DNA of 64,000 bases from Alphaproteobacteria bacterium (GTDB lineage: Bacteria; Pseudomonadota; Alphaproteobacteria; UBA8366; Aestuariispiraceae). This document shows, piece after piece, positions 8,511 to 17,102 of this stretch. Every line of letters starts with the position of its first letter. The stretch's first letter is position 1. The position numbers and the translations under genes are program-made. The DNA lies in assembly GCA_006844765.1 (NCBI GenBank), contig SPJV01000214.1, forward strand, positions 6,182-70,181, read 5' to 3'. The notes under the pieces are model-generated. The model had not been told where the DNA came from and searched no databases. It was given only the letters and a program-made list of their open reading frames with translations.

Positions 8511-11497
8511 TACGCGTCCTCCCCTTTATCCGCCTGTCCCGATCGGATTTGGTTCCCATGGCCATCCGGCAATCCGAAGCGGCTGTTTTCCTGCCGATTG
8601 CCAACCCATTCGCGATGGGTCGCAGAGGCCGATCCGGTATCGCTTTCCTTCATGTCAGCACCGTAGCGCAGAATTGAGCGGTCTTTCGGTCCAGCAAGTC
8701 TGGGTTCCTGGGTTTCGTCGAAAAGCGGTTCGGTTTGCCCCGCCGCCGCCTCTGCCTCTGTGCAGGCTTCCAAGCGAACACGCAGATCATACCAAGCGGC
8801 CTGCCCCGTGATCGGGTCCGAGTTGGCATAGCGATAACCATCTTCCCGCGCCGGCAACAGTTCTGAGATCACATGGTTCAGCAGGAAGCCGCGATTGCTC
8901 TCCGGCGCCTTGCGATCAAGGCCCCAGGCGCCTCGGCGCTTACCGATTGCATTCCAGGTCCACACAGTCCCCGGCTCTACCCCATGCATGATCTTGATCT
9001 GCGCCTTCACCCTGCCGAAAGGACTGATGACCCAAACCCAACCGTCATCATCCACCCCAGCGTCTTCCGCCATATCCGGGTGAACGAACAGCCGGTTTCG
9101 GGCTGTAATTTGCCGAAGCCAGGCATTTTGAGATCCCCAGCTATGATACATATGCATCGGGCGCTGAGTGATCGCGCTGATCGGATAATCGTCGCCAGCG
9201 GCCTGACGTTCAAACGGCGGATACCAAAAGGGAATGGGATCAAAATAGGTTTTTACCCGTTCCCGATCCCGCTCCGGCGGTTGATTCGGGCCATGGCCTT
9301 CCGCCGCCAGTTGGAACTTCCGCATCGGCTCCGAATATATCTGCATGACGATGCGATCCGCATTCGGAATCCATCCGGCGTTGTGGGCGTAATCCAGATA
9401 GCTGCGATTGGCGTGTTTGAAATAGACTGCATCATGCGGGAACTCATCACGCCAGAACCCGCCATTATCGACATAGCGTTGCAACTGATCGGGGTTGGGG
9501 GCGCCCCGGCAATTCTCCGTCCCGTCTTCCCCTCGGAAGCCGGCCAAGGGGCCGATCCCCGGCGCGCGTTCATGATTGACGATGTAATCCGGATAGCCGC
9601 CGGGATAGCGGGCCTCCCCTTCCGCATCGACAAAACCGGGGAGCCCGAGCCGGACACCCAGATCAATCAGCACATCCTGAAACGGGCGGACATCGCGGTC
9701 CGGTTTGACCACCGGATGACGGATCGAATCCGCCGGTCCTTCCGCACCGGAGATCGGGCGATCCAACAGAGAGATACAATCCCAACGCTCCAGATATGTC
9801 GTGTCCGGCAATATCAGATCTGCATAGGGCACCGTTTCCGAATAAAACGCATCGGAATAGATGATCTTCGGAATCTTGTAGCTGCCGTCATCTTTCTTAT
9901 CGGTCAGGTAATGCAGTGTCGCCGGCACATTCATGGAGCTGTTCCAGCCCATATTGGCCATATACATGAACAGGCAATCGACCGGGTAAGGGTCGCCGGC
10001 CCAGGCATTATGGATCACCATATGCATCAGCCCATGGGCCGCGATCGGGTGTTCCCAGCTATAGGCCTTATCGATGCGCTTTGGCGTGCCATCCGGATCA
10101 ACCAGCAGGTCTTCCGGTCCGGTTGGGAAGCCGAGCGGCATACCGCCCAGCGGCGTTCCCGGCTTCACCGTGTGGCCAGCCGGCTTCGGCCCCGGGGGAC
10201 AGGGGCGCGGGAAAGGTGGTTTTGCCCGGAACCCGCCTGGAACATCGACGGAGCCGATCAGCATCTGCAGGAGATGCAGGATGCGGCAGGTATTGAAGCC
10301 ATTGGAATGGGCCGAAATCCCGCGCATCGCATGCATGGAAACCGGGCTGCCGACCATCTTCTCGTGTCGCCGGCCAGCCCAGTCGGTCCAGGGGATATCT
10401 AGTTCAACGCGATTCTCAAAGGCGGCTTCGGCGATCTCTGCCGCGATCCGACGGATGTCTGCGGCGGGAATGCCGGTTTCCTTGGCAGCGGCTTCGGGGG
10501 AATAGCTGTCATCCAGAAAACGCTCAGCCATCAGTTGGAAGACCGGCATGGTCTTGGTGCCGTCCGATAGCCTGTATTCACCCACCAGTGCCGGACGAGC
10601 ATCCTCTTCAAGGGCGGAGCGTTCCGCTTGATTACCCGCATCCCACAATAGCGGATTGCCATCATGGTCCCGGGCGATCAGGCCATCATCCGGTTTGCCG
10701 GGCGCGCGGATCACCAGCCATGGTGCATTGGTGTAGCGTGTCAGGTATTCCCAATCGACTTTGTCGGCATTCAGCAACTCATGGATCAACGCGCCGGCAA
10801 ACAGACCATCTGTCCCTGGCCGGATACCGACCCATTCATCAGCAATCGCGGAATAGCCCGTCTTAACCGGATTGATCGAAACGAACTTCGCAACACCGCG
10901 GGACTTCAACCTGCCCAGGCCCATCTTGATCGGGTTGGAATCATGATCTTCCGCGACACCAAATAGCAGGAAATAGCGCGTCAGATCCCAATCCGGCTCG
11001 CCAAACTCCCAGAAGGCCGAACCAATACTATAGAGCCCCGCCGCCGCCATATTGACTGAGCAAAACCCACCATGAGCGGCAAAGTTCAAGGTTCCAAACT
11101 GATTTGCCCACCAGCCTGTCAGCGATTGGCTTTGATCGCGCCCGGTAAAGAAGGCCAGCTTTTTCGGGTCCTTGGTGCGAATATCACCAAGCCAATCCGT
11201 GGCAAGCGCCAGAGCCTCGTCCCATTCAATCTCTTCAAACTCTCCGGAACCGCGCGGCCCCACCCGCTTTAAGGGCTTGGTCAGCCGCGCCGGGGAATTG
11301 TGCTGCATGATCCCGGCGGACCCCTTGCCGCAGAGCACGCCCTTGTTGATCGGGTGATCAGGATTGCCGTCGATATATCGGACCTTGCCATTCTTCAGGT
11401 GAACGCGAATACCACAGCGACAAGCACACATGTAACAGGTCGTATAGGCCGTCTCGTCCCCTGCCGGCCTCGCCAGCGCAACCTTCTCACTCGACAT
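8510..11497 (-). CDS. soeA: SoeA-like molybdopterin oxidoreductase (cytoplasmic sulfite dehydrogenase catalytic subunit)
   Basis: 995 residues. The N-terminus has a [4Fe-4S] motif C21-x2-C24-x3-C28 with the fourth Cys at 56 (KGVLCGKG), then complex iron-sulfur molybdoenzyme blocks including FFTGRDQSQ, GGFCSVNM and, near the C-terminus, the molydopterin dinucleotide-binding domain (PMHMYHSWGSQN, HPDMAEDAG). There is no twin-arginine signal, unlike PsrA or PhsA, so it stays in the cytoplasm, as known for SoeABC of purple sulfur bacteria. It should oxidise sulfite to sulfate and reduce quinone through SoeB and SoeC. AGGAAAT precedes the ATG. A 509-codon frame on the plus strand (8873-10402) is its shadow. 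Confidence 0.88.
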   Translation of the reverse strand: MSSEKVALARPAGDETAYTTCYMCACRCGIRVHLKNGKVRYIDGNPDHPINKGVLCGKGSAGIMQHNSPARLTKPLKRVGPRGSGEFEEIEWDEALALATDWLGDIRTKDPKKLAFFTGRDQSQSLTGWWANQFGTLNFAAHGGFCSVNMAAAGLYSIGSAFWEFGEPDWDLTRYFLLFGVAEDHDSNPIKMGLGRLKSRGVAKFVSINPVKTGYSAIADEWVGIRPGTDGLFAGALIHELLNADKVDWEYLTRYTNAPWLVIRAPGKPDDGLIARDHDGNPLLWDAGNQAERSALEEDARPALVGEYRLSDGTKTMPVFQLMAERFLDDSYSPEAAAKETGIPAADIRRIAAEIAEAAFENRVELDIPWTDWAGRRHEKMVGSPVSMHAMRGISAHSNGFNTCRILHLLQMLIGSVDVPGGFRAKPPFPRPCPPGPKPAGHTVKPGTPLGGMPLGFPTGPEDLLVDPDGTPKRIDKAYSWEHPIAAHGLMHMVIHNAWAGDPYPVDCLFMYMANMGWNSSMNVPATLHYLTDKKDDGSYKIPKIIYSDAFYSETVPYADLILPDTTYLERWDCISLLDRPISGAEGPADSIRHPVVKPDRDVRPFQDVLIDLGVRLGLPGFVDAEGEARYPGGYPDYIVNHERAPGIGPLAGFRGEDGTENCRGAPNPDQLQRYVDNGGFWRDEFPHDAVYFKHANRSYLDYAHNAGWIPNADRIVMQIYSEPMRKFQLAAEGHGPNQPPERDRERVKTYFDPIPFWYPPFERQAAGDDYPISAITQRPMHMYHSWGSQNAWLRQITARNRLFVHPDMAEDAGVDDDGWVWVISPFGRVKAQIKIMHGVEPGTVWTWNAIGKRRGAWGLDRKAPESNRGFLLNHVISELLPAREDGYRYANSDPITGQAAWYDLRVRLEACTEAEAAAGQTEPLFDETQEPRLAGPKDRSILRYGADMKESDTGSASATHREWVGNRQENSRFGLPDGHGNQIRSGQADKGEDA

Positions 11498-11524
11498 ATT
11501 TCCTGCCCCTTGGCTTCTGCCCGC

Positions 11525-12274
11525 TTAAACTTTGCGGAACATGTAATTAGCACCCAACCCTGCTGCGACCGCGATCAAGACGGCGACAATACCGAAGATC
11601 AGAGGTTCCACATGGGCAAAACGGTAGATCTGCGCACCAACCCCCACCTTGCTGACGAACAGCGGTGTTGTCTGTGCCCCGATGATCTGGCGATTGGCGA
11701 TCAACAGCGTTTCGACTGTGTAGGTCCCAACCGGCACATTTGATGGAATGGCGACGGAGGTCCGGAACAACTTGCCCCGCCGTTCGATCAGCCCCCTGTC
11801 ACTGACATAGTGCCCAATCGCAATCTTGTTGCGCAGCAGCGCTTCCTTAAAGACCTCAACGGAGTCTTCAGGCGCATCTTCCGGTCCGCGCATACGGATG
11901 TTGTCCGTCCCGATCTGGTGGCGCGCCCGCGCGGTTGCCGGCAGAGTTACGCCTTCCGGATTGCTTGTCGCGGCGTGGTAGAAGGCCGGGACGCGGCTGA
12001 AGGTCATCGCAGCCTGGTTAATCCACATGCCGGCCACCCGGTCTTTGCGGCGCACCACGACTTCCTCATTCGGGCCAAAGACAACCACGACGATTTCCGC
12101 ATCATCTTCGTCTTCAAGATCGATCGACCCAAAGATCAGAAGCTCAGAGCCGGTAAAATCTGTCGTGATGGCAACCAGATGACGATCAATGTCAGCGATC
12201 AGCGGAACCGCGCGCGCCGCACCTCCTGCGAGGGCGAGACTGGCCGTGATCAGCAGAAACAGGATTGCGCGCAT
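11525..12274 (-). CDS. TIGR02186-family membrane-anchored periplasmic protein
   Basis: 249 residues: a signal peptide (ALAGGAARAVPL, cut near residue 22), a periplasmic beta-rich body, and one C-terminal membrane helix (PLIFGIVAVLIAVAAGLGAN) with a short basic tail. It starts with LIADIDRHLVAITTDFTGSELLIFGS, the pattern I associate with the TIGR02186 family, which is often found beside TauE/SafE sulfite exporters. It sits 3 nt after the first exporter and 27 nt before soeA. Function is unknown; an accessory role to sulfite export or to the Soe complex is inference from position. Confidence 0.8.
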   Translation of the reverse strand: MRAILFLLITASLALAGGAARAVPLIADIDRHLVAITTDFTGSELLIFGSIDLEDEDDAEIVVVVFGPNEEVVVRRKDRVAGMWINQAAMTFSRVPAFYHAATSNPEGVTLPATARARHQIGTDNIRMRGPEDAPEDSVEVFKEALLRNKIAIGHYVSDRGLIERRGKLFRTSVAIPSNVPVGTYTVETLLIANRQIIGAQTTPLFVSKVGVGAQIYRFAHVEPLIFGIVAVLIAVAAGLGANYMFRKV

Positions 12275-12277
12275 CGC

Positions 12278-13204
12278 CTAATGCCCCCCCATCACGCCAA
12301 TTGAGTAAATATCGGATGGCTCGATCACCAAGTCGAACAAAAGCTTCAAGCAGACGGCTAGAACCATGGCGGCCAATAAACCACGCAGCTGTTCCCCCTT
12401 CAACTTCACCCCAATTTTGGTACCAACCTGCGCGCCGACCACCCCACCGACCAACAACATAACCGCCAGGACCACGTCCACAGTCTGGTTCAAACTTGCC
12501 TGAAAGATCGTCGCGTTGGCGGTTACGAAGATGATCTGGAACAGGGAAGTTCCGACAACCACAACTGTCGGCATCCCCAGCAAATAAATCATCGCCGGCA
12601 CCATGACGAAACCGCCGCCAACCCCCATGATGGCGGACAACACGCCAACAAGGAAGCCGATGCCCAGCGGCAGTAAAGCGCTGATATAAAGCTTCGACTT
12701 CCGAAAGCGCATCTTGAAGGGAAGACCGTGCAGCCAGTTATGCTGATGCAATTTCCCGCGGCTTACACGGCCTGTCTTGCTGCGCGACTTGAACATCGCG
12801 CGCAGGCTTTCGACCATCATCAGAGATCCAATGATGCCGAGGAAGACCACATAAGAGAGCTTAATGACGAAATCGATCTGGCCGAGAGATTGCAGATACT
12901 TGAACAGGAACACACCACCGGTTGACCCAAAGAACCCACCGACCAGTAACACCGTGCCCATCTTGAAATCGACATTGCCGCGCCGCCAATGCGCCATCAC
13001 GCCGGAGACGGAGGACGCAACGATCTGATTTGCCTCCGTCGCCACGGCAACAGGTGACGGAACCCCCATGAAGATCAGCAACGGCGTCATCAGAAACCCA
13101 CCACCTACGCCAAAGATACCGGACAGCATTCCAACCCCCGCCCCCATGCCGAGGATCAGGAAGATATTCACCGACATCTCTGCAATCGGCAGATAGATAT
13201 GCAT
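12278..13204 (-). CDS. Sulfite exporter TauE/SafE family permease (copy 1)
   Basis: 308 residues, about eight membrane helices with the two family repeats SGIFGVGGGFLMTPLL and SAIMGVGGGFVMVPAMI. A long basic cytoplasmic loop lies between them (residues about 135-165, RGKLHQHNWLHG). Likely exports sulfite or a related organosulfur anion. By hand alignment it differs from the neighbouring copy at about 50 of 308 positions (about 84% identity), so the two are a recent tandem duplicate. It is followed after 3 nt by the TIGR02186 gene. Confidence 0.9.
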   Translation of the reverse strand: MHIYLPIAEMSVNIFLILGMGAGVGMLSGIFGVGGGFLMTPLLIFMGVPSPVAVATEANQIVASSVSGVMAHWRRGNVDFKMGTVLLVGGFFGSTGGVFLFKYLQSLGQIDFVIKLSYVVFLGIIGSLMMVESLRAMFKSRSKTGRVSRGKLHQHNWLHGLPFKMRFRKSKLYISALLPLGIGFLVGVLSAIMGVGGGFVMVPAMIYLLGMPTVVVVGTSLFQIIFVTANATIFQASLNQTVDVVLAVMLLVGGVVGAQVGTKIGVKLKGEQLRGLLAAMVLAVCLKLLFDLVIEPSDIYSIGVMGGH

Positions 13205-13362
13205 TAAATAAATCGCACTCGGTGTTGGGGGCCATCACGCTTGATCTTACATAAAGCACTGAAACCTACAGGGACGTCAATTGCTGGCCCCTGCTTTTCA
13301 GCAAAACTGAACACCCTGGCCCAACTCCGACCCCGCTTGGACCGCTCCGATTCGCGCGCGTC

Positions 13363-14292
13363 CTAGAATGGTTTGCTCAACACCCGGATCGAATAAACAT
13401 CCGCCGGTTCGATCACCAAATCGAACAACAGCTTAATCGAGACCGCCAGAACCATCGCCGCCAACAACCCGCGAAGCTGTTCGCCGTTCAGTTTCGCGCC
13501 GATCTTGGTACCAAGCTGCGCGCCGATCACGCCCCCGAGCAACAGGAGTAACGCCAGCTCCACATCAACGGTCTGCGTCAATGTCGCCTGGAAAATCGTT
13601 GCATTGGCAGTCACGAAAATAATCTGGAACAACGATGTTCCGATCACCACAATTGTCGGCATCCCGAGTAGATAGATCATCGCCGGCACCATAATGAAGC
13701 CACCACCAACCCCCATGATGGCGGAGAGCACCCCCACAGCGGCACCAACACCTAACGGCAGGATCGCGCTGATATAGAGCTTCGACTTGCGGAAGCGCAT
13801 TTTGAAGGGAAGGCCATGCAGCCAGTTATGTTGATGCAGTTTCCCCCGGCTCACCCGCGCGCCCTTAACGCGACTGCGAAAGATCGTTCGCAGGCTTTCA
13901 ACCATCATCAAACCACCGATGATGCCCAGAAATACGACATAACAAACCTTAATGACGAAATCGATTTGCCCCAGGGACTGCAAATACTTGAAAAGAAAAA
14001 CGCCACCGGTCGAGCCGAAGAAACCGCCGACCAGCAAAACAAACCCCATTTTGAAGTCGATATTCCCGCGCCGCCAATGGGCCATGACACCGGATACTGA
14101 GGATCCAACGATCTGGTTAGCCCCCGTCGCAACCGCAACGGCAGAAGGCACCCCAAGAAAAATCAACAAAGGTGTCATCAAGAATCCACCACCGACGCCG
14201 AAGATTCCGGACATAACCCCAATCCCGGCACCGAGCCCCAGGATCAGAAAAACATTCGCGGCCATTTCGGCGATAGACAGATAGATATACAT
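13363..14292 (-). CDS. Sulfite exporter TauE/SafE family permease (copy 2)
   Basis: 309 residues, the same architecture as copy 1, with both GVGGGF repeats and the RGKLHQHNWLHG loop. Differences cluster in the N-terminus, the loop, and the last ten residues. One change falls in a conserved helix: ATGANQIVGSS here versus ATEANQIVASS in copy 1. It is the first gene of the minus-strand Soe cluster; the 158-bp gap to copy 1 is not obviously duplicated sequence. The promoter should lie in 14293-14472, shared with the divergent tusA-like gene. Confidence 0.9.
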   Translation of the reverse strand: MYIYLSIAEMAANVFLILGLGAGIGVMSGIFGVGGGFLMTPLLIFLGVPSAVAVATGANQIVGSSVSGVMAHWRRGNIDFKMGFVLLVGGFFGSTGGVFLFKYLQSLGQIDFVIKVCYVVFLGIIGGLMMVESLRTIFRSRVKGARVSRGKLHQHNWLHGLPFKMRFRKSKLYISAILPLGVGAAVGVLSAIMGVGGGFIMVPAMIYLLGMPTIVVIGTSLFQIIFVTANATIFQATLTQTVDVELALLLLLGGVIGAQLGTKIGAKLNGEQLRGLLAAMVLAVSIKLLFDLVIEPADVYSIRVLSKPF

Positions 14293-14472
14293 ATCTTTGA
14301 CAAGATTGTTTGTGACAACAGTTCAGAACAGTCGGGAAAGGTTACTCGAATCGCATCATAACTCGCTAATTGTTTGCTGGACGTCAATCGCTACCCCCAT
14401 CATCAAATGATCAAAGGTGAAAGACGCAACCCTGGAACACAGTTGGCGCGGACATAATTGGAGATTTACCGG

Positions 14473-14700
14473 ATGGCAAATGAAACTCTCGATGCAACAG
14501 GTTTGAAATGTCCATTACCGGTCCTAAAAGCCCAGAAGCGTCTGAAGAATATGGCGGCTGGGGAAAGGCTGGCGATCATGGCAACAGATCCGGGCGCACC
14601 AGCCGACCTGAAAGCACTTTGTGATACGCGCGGCCATGTTTTTGTTTCAGAGGAAGAGGTAGGCGGTACGTTCACTGTTGTTGTCGAGCGCAATGCATAA
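14473..14700 (+). CDS. TusA/SirA-like sulfur carrier protein
   Basis: 75 residues from ATG 14473, with GGAG 9 nt upstream. The family signature GLKCPLPVLKAQK holds the single active cysteine that carries persulfide sulfur; DPGAPADLKALC is the second family block. It lies divergent from the exporter/Soe operon, suggesting a link to sulfane sulfur handling upstream of sulfite, or alternatively the usual role in tRNA thiolation or molybdenum cofactor sulfuration. A TTG at 14458 would add five residues but places the Shine-Dalgarno inside the gene. Confidence 0.88.
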   Translation: MANETLDATGLKCPLPVLKAQKRLKNMAAGERLAIMATDPGAPADLKALCDTRGHVFVSEEEVGGTFTVVVERNA

Positions 14701-14736
14701 ACACAGAAATGCCATCACCGGCATCCTCGCTAAACG

Positions 14737-15021
14737 TCAGCCCTCGCTCTCGTCACCCTTGCCATAGATTTCAGTGATGGACACCGCCAGATGATCGTCA
14801 ACAACAACAACTTCACCCCGGCCGATATACATGCCGTTGACCTGAATCTCGACCGATTCTCCAACACGCCGGTCAAGCTCGATCACCGCACCACGGCCAA
14901 TCTTCAACAGGTTCGATACCTTCATCTCCGCCGTGCCAAGAACGGCGGTGATATCGACCGATATGGTTTCCGCCGCCTTGCCCGCTTCAGTCAGACCAGC
15001 AAGACCGTTTTCATCACTCAT
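14737..15021 (-). CDS. fliN: Flagellar motor switch protein FliN (SpoA domain)
   Basis: 94 residues. The C-terminal 75 residues are a SpoA domain: DITAVLGTAEMKVSNLLKIGRGAVIELDR and VNGMYIGRGEVVVVDDHLAVSI, the pattern of FliN in the C-ring. It is short but of normal length for alphaproteobacterial FliN. No other flagellar gene is in the window, so it is separated from the main flagellar clusters. It is divergent from the Sel1 gene by 46 bp. Confidence 0.88.
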   Translation of the reverse strand: MSDENGLAGLTEAGKAAETISVDITAVLGTAEMKVSNLLKIGRGAVIELDRRVGESVEIQVNGMYIGRGEVVVVDDHLAVSITEIYGKGDESEG

Positions 15022-15067
15022 TCCGGCGTTCCATCTTTTAAAGCCGCTGCGCGGAGCCTGCGCTAGT

Positions 15068-16135
15068 ATGCGCAGCTATCTTCTCAATAGCGGGGATTCG
15101 CGCTGCCGTCCATGGCCGCCAAGCGCATCCGGGCGCGGCAATTGGGGGATATTCATTCCGCTGATCCTTGCTTTCCTGCATCTATTAGCGACGCCGATAA
15201 ACGCCCAAATCGCAGATGAGCTCGTGGCCGCTGCGGAGGCAGGCAGTGCAACGGCGCAATATGACATCGGCAAAAGATATGAACGGGGCGACGGTGTCGA
15301 AGCGGACGACTTCATTGCCTTGCGCTGGTTTCGCAGAGCTGCAGAGAATGGACATGGTCCAGCAGCGCTTGATCTCGGTTGGATGCTCGCGAATGGTTAT
15401 GGGGCCGCACTTGATATGGCAGAAGCATATCTTTGGTTCACAATTGCTCAAGGGCGCGGCGTGCCTGATGCAGGAATTCAACGCCATGCCGCCCGCAGTG
15501 AGTTGGATGCCCCAACAATTTCCGCGCTAGATCGAAAGGCTGGCGAAGTTTTGGGAACCACTGCACCCGCCGTCGCCAATTCAGAGCCTGACGTCACAGA
15601 AGATATGATCACGGAGGTGACGGTAATTGACGATCCAACCACCCTTCGCCGATTGTTCTGGACAACCTGGACACCCGACTATCTGGCCCGGCTGGAGAAA
15701 CTGGCAGCGCAAGATGATCCCCAGGCACAAAACCTGTTGGGCCTCGCCCTCACACGTGGCACAGATCTCACGCGGCGGGAAAAGGGCCTGCAATGGCTTT
15801 TCAAAGCCGCTTCATCCGGCATGGTCGCCGCCCAGTATAATCTGGCCGATGCCTATATTGACCGGCGTCTCGGCATCATGGATCCAGATGCGGCGGCACG
15901 GTGGTTAAAGGAAGCGAAGCGGGGCCTGGCACCCAATACCGGCACCAGCGACTATGAAACCGCAACTCGGTTATTCCGTGAAGCCGCGGAATACACGGAT
16001 CCCTATCGCGCAGCCGCCCTTGGGTATGAAAGTGCGACCGATGCACTCGCCCAGTTGATAGAACTGCGTCGCGTCGAGGCCGCTGCCATGATCGAAATGC
16101 GCCAACGCAGCGGACAGTTACCGGAAGCGCAATGA
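15068..16135 (+). CDS. Sel1-repeat (SLR/TPR) protein, exported
   Basis: 355 residues from ATG 15068. An N-terminal hydrophobic stretch (WGIFIPLILAFLHLLATPINAQ) looks like a signal peptide or anchor. Sel1-like repeats follow: AQYDIGKRYERGDGVEADDFIALRWFRRAAENG, then PAALDLGWMLANGYG, and a second group around residues 215-280 (AQNLLGLALTRG, AQYNLADAYIDRR). Such proteins are scaffolds for protein contacts; partner unknown. The stop overlaps the next start (ATGA), so the DUF218 gene is probably co-translated. An open frame extends upstream to 14933 but runs antisense through fliN and was not used. Confidence 0.82.
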   Translation: MRSYLLNSGDSRCRPWPPSASGRGNWGIFIPLILAFLHLLATPINAQIADELVAAAEAGSATAQYDIGKRYERGDGVEADDFIALRWFRRAAENGHGPAALDLGWMLANGYGAALDMAEAYLWFTIAQGRGVPDAGIQRHAARSELDAPTISALDRKAGEVLGTTAPAVANSEPDVTEDMITEVTVIDDPTTLRRLFWTTWTPDYLARLEKLAAQDDPQAQNLLGLALTRGTDLTRREKGLQWLFKAASSGMVAAQYNLADAYIDRRLGIMDPDAAARWLKEAKRGLAPNTGTSDYETATRLFREAAEYTDPYRAAALGYESATDALAQLIELRRVEAAAMIEMRQRSGQLPEAQ

Positions 16136-16854
16136 TCATTGTTCAGGACATCGGGGTTAATATCCTCCTATGGGCAGCGATCTTAGGTTGCATCATATTA
16201 CCGCGCATGCCCCGCGTGATGCGGGTTATCGGCCTTATTCTGGCATTGGCAGGAATGCCCGTCCTTCCATTCCTATCCTGGCACTTATTCGAAGGGGCCG
16301 GGTCTATTGAAACAGGACCGTCAGACAAAACCTTCATCGCCGTGTTTGGCGGCGGTGCCTCCCGCATTCCAGAGATCGGCGCCTGGCCGGAATCCGACAC
16401 TGTCCTTCGCGTTGCAGCCGGTCTAAGCGCAGCGCAGGAGAGCGGGTTGCCAATCGCGTTTTCCGGCGGAGCAACCAAGGACGGTGCGCCCACAGAGGCA
16501 GACGCCGTAAGACGATCCCTGAACTGGCCCGACAATGCACCAATGGATGACAATGCCCGGAACACAAAAGAAAATGCGGAAGCCTTTGCCAAGATCGCCG
16601 CTCAACAGGGGTGGACCCATGTTGTGCTCGCCACCGGACCGACACATCGCAGGCGCGCGGCGGCAACACTTCGGGCGGCAGGGCTAACACTCGCAGGGGT
16701 CGCGGAAACATCCCGGGAAAGGCCCACGTTATCTGCGCTCTTCTTCGTCCCCTCGCTCAAAGGGCTCGCACTATGGCGCAGGCCAACCTATGAGACAGCC
16801 GCAATCGCCAGCTATCTAGCGGCAGGCCGGATCGCGTGGCGAGATCTATTCTGA
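16132..16854 (+). CDS. YdcF-like DUF218 membrane protein
   Basis: 240 residues. Two N-terminal membrane segments (about residues 8-25 and 30-50), then a DUF218 domain: FIAVFGGGASRIPEIG, GLPIAFSGGATKDGAPTEAD, NARNTKENAEAFA and HVVLATGPTHRRRAAATLRAAG. ElyC/SanA-type members affect envelope biogenesis; the reaction is not established. It overlaps the Sel1 gene by ATGA. Confidence 0.85.
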   Translation: MIIVQDIGVNILLWAAILGCIILPRMPRVMRVIGLILALAGMPVLPFLSWHLFEGAGSIETGPSDKTFIAVFGGGASRIPEIGAWPESDTVLRVAAGLSAAQESGLPIAFSGGATKDGAPTEADAVRRSLNWPDNAPMDDNARNTKENAEAFAKIAAQQGWTHVVLATGPTHRRRAAATLRAAGLTLAGVAETSRERPTLSALFFVPSLKGLALWRRPTYETAAIASYLAAGRIAWRDLF

Positions 16855-16897
16855 CAACAATTCTGCGTCGGTGGAATGGAATTTCCGCGCCACGGTA

Positions 16898-17062
16898 CTA
16901 GCGGTTCTTACGAAGTACCAGCCACAAGGCGTGGATCATCCCCGGCACGAAGAAACACAGGGTTAGGATCAAATTCAGCCAGAAATGCAGGCCGATACCG
17001 ACTGTCAAAAAAGCTGCCAGCGGCGGGATGAAGATCGCGATGATGATGCGGATAATGTCCAT
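16898..17062 (-). CDS. YqaE/Pmp3 family small membrane protein
   Basis: A 54-residue frame below most ORF cut-offs. It reads MDIIRIIIAIFIPPLAAFL, then GIGLHFWLNLILTLCFFVPG and MIHALWLVLRK: two membrane helices with the PPLAAFL and PG-x-IHA-x-W signatures of the UPF0057/Pmp3 proteolipids linked to membrane potential and salt or osmotic stress. GAAGGGA sits 8 nt before the ATG. It is 40 bp downstream of the SDR gene on the same strand and could be the last gene of that transcript. Confidence 0.88.
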   Translation of the reverse strand: MDIIRIIIAIFIPPLAAFLTVGIGLHFWLNLILTLCFFVPGMIHALWLVLRKNR

Positions 17063-17102
17063 GGGGCTTCCCTTCTGTTTATTCTTTGATTTCTATTAGG
17101 CT

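Noticed and set aside
8873..10402. 509-codon open frame on the plus strand
   Set aside because: Antisense to soeA. The composition (Arg, His, Ile rich) is that of a shadow frame.
14933..15067. N-terminal extension of the Sel1 protein
   Set aside because: It would be read antisense through fliN and add a proline/arginine-rich stretch before the signal peptide; ATG 15068 gives a normal exported protein.
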